Assembly: GCA_022695795.1 (NCBI GenBank)
Contig: MU404114.1
Coordinates: 1-64,000 of the forward strand
DNA length: 64,000 nt
Direction of reading: 5' to 3'
Origin: Biscogniauxia marginata
Taxonomy: Eukaryota > Ascomycota > Sordariomycetes > Xylariales > Xylariaceae
Every line of letters starts with the position of its first letter. Position 1 is the first letter of the stretch. Below are positions 60,013 through 64,000 of this stretch, one piece after another. The notes below the pieces were generated by a model, which saw only the letters and a list, made by a program, of their open reading frames with translations, ran no database searches and was not told the DNA's origin. The position numbers and the translations under genes were made by a program.

Positions 60013-60783
60013 TTAAGTCCCAGAATCCGGGTAGGCGTTCCTTCTCTCGTCCGCGCAACAATCGCTCTCGCCTCCGCCCCTCTGAACTATTTCCTCTTCG
60101 TCATGATCGTCGGCCACTCTCTTCTCTCCAATGCCATCTTCTTCCTCGTCCCTGTTTTCGCCCTCGCTACCACCCTCGCTTTCACCCTCGCTTTCATCAT
60201 TGCTTTCATCATTGCTTTCATCATTGCTTTCCTCATCGCTTTCCTCATCGCTTTCCTCATCGCTGCCATCATCGCTAGAGCCCGGATCATCACGATCTAA
60301 CTCTGGTAAAGTAGACTCTTTCCTACTACTTATGTACCTTTGGTAGTACCACTTGTACTTCTCCATTTTCTCTTTGGATGAATTGGCATACATGTCGTCC
60401 ATCATTCTCCGCGGGCGAATTCGGCCGGTGAAGTCATCTCTCTTGTAAACGATCACCTTTATATCACTATCCCACCACGGACTATGGTCTGAGCTGGCGG
60501 GAGTGCTAGTACTAGTATAGCTATCCTCCGTAGCTTCGGTTGACGGTTCTTCGCTACTCTTTTCGTCATCCGTATCTAGCTCGTCTGGCATCTTCGATTC
60601 ATCCTGGTGTCGGAAACGAGGTGCAGCCGGGCTAGGGCCTAGTCGGGTGCTGTTGATCACCTTACGCACCTTCGCAGGGCGGTCGCTAGGCTCTTCGTCG
60701 CCTTCAAAGGTCCTTTTGCGCTTCGAACCAAGGCCTTCATCACCAGTCGATGGTGAACCCCATCCAATGCTATCCATTCTCAT
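60013..60783 (-). CDS. Unknown acidic repeat protein
   Basis: Single-exon 256-residue protein starting MRMDSIGWGSPSTGDEG. A short basic patch (SKRKRTFEG, then RPAKVRKV) could be nuclear targeting. The only segment that looks folded is about residues 102-150 (PWWDSDIKVIVYKRDDFTGR, then MEKYKWYYQRYISSRKES). After it comes a tandem array of ESDEES / ESNDES / ESEGES units (about 173-210), encoded by near-identical 12-nt repeats, then an acidic tail. I do not recognise the family. The array generates a hydrophobic antisense frame on the other strand, which I regard as a shadow. Confidence 0.6.
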   Translation of the reverse strand: MRMDSIGWGSPSTGDEGLGSKRKRTFEGDEEPSDRPAKVRKVINSTRLGPSPAAPRFRHQDESKMPDELDTDDEKSSEEPSTEATEDSYTSTSTPASSDHSPWWDSDIKVIVYKRDDFTGRIRPRRMMDDMYANSSKEKMEKYKWYYQRYISSRKESTLPELDRDDPGSSDDGSDEESDEESDEESNDESNDESNDESEGESEGGSEGENRDEEEDGIGEKRVADDHDEEEIVQRGGGESDCCADERRNAYPDSGT

Positions 60784-63098
60784 GGCGTAAACCAGTTGTC
60801 CAGTGACGGCTAGGAAGCAAGAGGGCCTTAAGATATTAATGACGATTCAATGTGGAATGATATGAGAGATGGTGATCCCTCCAAGAGTTGAGTTGGGTAT
60901 GGTAAAAATAAATTCCATATATATAGTAAACTGGTCGCGTTTGTAGGTGGGAAAGGTGGGCCATCTGTGCTTATTTTTGACTGCAAAAATAGTTGATGAA
61001 GTTATTGGAGAAACATCATATATAGGATAAACCTTCATTGTGAGTGTGCTAAGGTTCCTCGCATTGTCGGTAGCGGCCCAATATTCGCAGAAAGTAAATT
61101 CACCAGCCCTGGCTGAGTCGCTGCTGTGGTGAATGGACCGGCGAAATGGGAGACTAGGGTAGATACCTTCACTGAGTAACTGTCACAGGAGGTTGCTGCA
61201 GCTAGAAAAATTAATAAAAACCTTATGCATTTCCCTGGTTGCATGGGAATCATTTCTTTCTCTACGCAATTCTTTCCATTGCAATATAGAGATCGCTTGA
61301 GCCCTCGTGCCCTAAGTGCATTGTGCCCTTGTGACGGACACTTTGATGTGAATTTATATGATATGTTAATAACTAGGTGCTGTCACGAGCAACTCCTATG
61401 AGTTCTTTAATATGTCAGAGCTGTGACCGCCTTGTTTTTCTTTCAAAGGGAGGTAATTCACACATCAATCATCTATGTACACCACTTATAAACGGTTAAC
61501 CAAATATAGTTGTCAAGTGGCCTATTATTGACTTGTATGCTTCACGAAATTTCATTAGAAAGCAACTCTAAGACAGGAGGACAGGACACATGCGGTAAAA
61601 AGGAATGCTATCATACACTAATTGGCAATCAAATATGATACACAGAATGTAGCATACTTCCTAACTACTGAACACATCGCTACGCGCGATACTCTCTTTG
61701 CCTTGCTAAGGAAACTTTTTTTTTCCGCACATCCTATTCAAAACCAAAGAGAAGAAAGACGCAAACAGAGAGTAAAATTTGAGTTGGGTTGACAAACATA
61801 ATACATATCGCCTGAGCTAACGATTCGATGCCAGGGCATGTACAGCGTACATACACGAGCTTGGCTAAAGCAGTTCCATCCGTGATCCAGGACATCTACA
61901 AGAAGGGAAGCAGAACTGGCTAAGTAAGACGAGAACGAGGCAAGCTTCAAAATCCCTCTCCAAGTAGCATAAGGCCAGGCTGCTTAAGTAGTCATAATGC
62001 TCCGGCCTCGCGAGGATACTATATACCGACGGCCCTTGATACTGGCTCTATTCTTCGACTGGGTTGGTCTAACTAGACTATAATTTGTAAGCCCTCGCCT
62101 GTCACTCAAACAACACGTAGAAGTTTGTGTGTCTTAATCGTGAAACCCCCGTCATACAGATTCTTACTTGCTAGATAGTCCTACGTGAGGAAAACATTCT
62201 ATCCTTCCAACCTACCACCTTGGCCTTCCTCTCCCCAATACCTCTCCCTCCCCTCCTCTCCTGGGTAGTCTCCTCATACACACACGCATATGCTTGCCCA
62301 AAATCTACTTGTCTATCACTAATACCTGATTTAAGGACTAGCTAACTTAGACGGGAATAAAAAGAAGACCTAACCTGGCCCCTTAAACGCCTACATAAAT
62401 ACTCACTACAAATCAGCACCCCCTCTAGAGAAAGCAAAACAACATACGCAGGGCCAACTCGACGAACTATGGGGTATAACCTAATCTAGCCGTAATATCA
62501 CATTCCTATTCCCCATTGCCCTCGTCTTCACTTAACCCTCTTATTTCTAATTTAAAGTAAGAAAAAGACGTCTAACCTAATGGTTTTGCATAATCGCTCC
62601 CTTTCTACCTACACGTTATCCCGACTAACGACTTAGCTTCCTACATCGGCATCCTCTCTTCCCCTTCAACTTCCGCTTCCCACCCCGGTAAACCCCCAGG
62701 AATACTCTATTATTCCATCTATCTCCCACTATATCTCCCCCATCCACATCTATATAAGCGAACTTAACTGAACCCCGTCCCCCTCTTTCGCTTAACCTTC
62801 CTTTCTCCCCTCCCTTGTCTAATCCTAGTATACGCCCCCAAGCCTAATCATATAGACTAAGCCAACCGCGGAATTGTAACAAACTACACCCTCTCCTCTC
62901 TCTCCTCTCTTCCCTCTCCTTTTCTCGACCCCCTTCCCCGTCCCTAATCATCTCGACACCCAAGCATACATAACTCACGACCCCTAACCCCAACCCCCCT
63001 TTTCAAACTTAGATACCTACTTAAGTTAAGTATTTCGCACATAAGCCTCACAATGGATAAGTAGTTAAATCATGAATGAACCCCGAACTCTCCAACAA
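60784..63098. other. Gene-free region with strand-skewed tract
   Basis: No supported gene. From about 62180 to 63020 the plus strand is rich in C, T and A and poor in G, with long pyrimidine runs such as that at about 62891-62944. This could be a transcribed non-coding strand, an untranslated region of a gene on the minus strand, or a decayed repeat. Confidence 0.45.
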
Positions 63099-63757
63099 AT
63101 TTTTTTTCTTTTTCTTACAAAAACCAGTCTTCCATCTTACTCTCAGCATCTTGTCGATCCCTGCACTCTCAGCCAGCTGCTTGAGCTGCTGGTTCTCTTT
63201 GGTTAACGCTCGATTCGTTCCCCAGATTCCCCTTCGTCTTAGGTGTCATCTGTTCCCAACCTTTAGGTTTACGTTTCCCTGAATCTTTTCGCACAGGAGT
63301 CGGTCGACTGATGCTTTGCTGGAGTTTTCTTGCTGGTCTTTGAACGCGACTTTCTTCGGGGAATTCCCGGTTGATTCACCAGGTGTCTCTGTCGTCTCCT
63401 CATTCAAAGAATTTGGTGACCACAACTGGGTTTCCAGGAGTTTCGGTCAAATGAAATTGTTGTGTCGATGTCCCCACGGGCTGAGGATTTGCCGTCCTTC
63501 GCCTTCATCTGATTCCTGGATTACTAAGTCTTGATGTAGCATCCATATGCACTCATTCAAGATCCAGAGTAGTGTTATCCCACCATTGTAGTTGGATATC
63601 AGTGTGCATTCGGGATTCCAGGTTGGCGTATACCGTAATCTGAGGGATCTCCGCCAAAGTGTCCACTAGATAAGTCATTGCGTAGAATATCTACCAGAGA
63701 CGTGAACGGGGCACTCGGCACGGACGCACTCGAATAGGGGGTGCCAATAGGTGCCAT
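63099..63757 (-). other. Possible gene remnant or unresolved multi-exon gene
   Basis: An ATG at 63757 opens 52 codons (MAPIGTPYSSASVPSAP...). Further along the same strand one shifted frame reads protein-like blocks: VIQESDEGEGRQILSPW, then NEETTETPGESTGNSPKKVA and a leucine-zipper-like LTKENQQLKQLAESAGIDKM ending at a GTAAGA donor-like site. TGA stops interrupt the frame between these blocks. It may be a real gene with small introns that I could not place, or a decayed copy. No family is recognised. Confidence 0.3.
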
Positions 63758-63767
63758 TGTGTGTACG

Positions 63768-63797
63768 TGTGTCTGTCTGTCTGTCTGTCTGTCTGTG
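63768..63797. repeat. (GTCT)n microsatellite
   Basis: A run of GTCT units with a GT-rich flank, just upstream of the minus-strand ATG at 63757. Confidence 0.85.
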
Positions 63798-64000
63798 TAT
63801 GTAAAGGGGAGAGAGAGAGAGACTAGGTGATAGCTAAATATATGGTCCAAACCTAACCTAGTCAATGTGACATAACAACAGACTCGCGCGGATTGATTCG
63901 AAGAGAACCTCGATGTAATGCAGTAGGCTCCATGGGACGGTAAAATCTCTCGGGACCTTTACCTTCTCCAGTGGTGGTTGTCTCAAACTCTCCAACCATC

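Noticed and set aside
59980..60300. Plus-strand open frame with repeated IIAF/LIAF hydrophobic units
   Set aside because: It is the exact antisense of the acidic ESDEES/ESNDES array of the minus-strand gene; the hydrophobicity follows from complementing GAT/GAA/TCA-type codons.
61310..61400. TGTGACGGACAC-like sequences resembling the ends of the 33.7-kb repeat
   Set aside because: Only the short motif is shared; no paired end or internal similarity could be seen.

Overview
This window comes from the nuclear genome of a filamentous ascomycete (Pezizomycotina, probably Sordariomycetes). The evidence is short GT-AG introns of about 50-210 bp with internal CTAAC/CTGA-like branch sites, a Vivid-type LOV photoreceptor, a fungal KCH potassium transport protein, an Rxt2 subunit of the Rpd3L deacetylase, an Opi3 methyltransferase, and an AT-rich transposon that appears to have been decayed by repeat-induced point mutation (RIP). 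Species cannot be told from this. Exon structures were worked out by hand from frame continuity, splice motifs and family knowledge.

Layout. 1-92 is a low-complexity poly-C edge, followed by about 4.4 kb without a convincing gene. 4.5-5.3 kb holds a three-exon Vivid-like blue-light receptor whose normally invariant LOV glutamine is methionine. 6.8-10.0 kb is an AT-rich island: a complete Fot1/pogo-type DNA transposon (TA target duplications, 48-bp inverted repeats, a 538-codon transposase frame wrecked by substitutions but with no net indel), with a 405-bp solo LTR nested inside it between 5-bp duplications. 11.5-14.3 kb has a roadblock-like small protein and a predicted pseudokinase. 16.6-21.4 kb has KCH and an intronless PNPOx-like/ferredoxin-reductase-like flavoprotein. 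22.2-28.5 kb has Niemann-Pick C1 and NMN adenylyltransferase. 31.1-41.0 kb has an unknown coiled-coil protein, a CUE/DUF1771/Smr protein (Cue2-like), an Fmp30/NAPE-PLD-type metallohydrolase and an unknown basic protein. 42.3-50.4 kb has TRAPPC11, divergent from RXT2, then OPI3. 51.5-57.9 kb has an Nramp metal transporter and glycerol kinase with an Asn-Gly repeat head. 60.0-60.8 kb has an acidic repeat protein. The last 3.2 kb contains a G-poor strand-skewed tract and an unresolved coding remnant near the right edge.

How the genes relate. This is ordinary eukaryotic gene order with no operon and no secondary-metabolite cluster. Several products touch membrane lipids (NPC1, Opi3, NAPE-PLD/Fmp30, glycerol kinase) or ion transport (KCH, Nramp), but nothing in the sequence shows co-regulation. 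I found no clear previously undescribed system. The most distinctive observations are the Gln-to-Met LOV photoreceptor and the fully delimited RIP-like transposon with its nested LTR.
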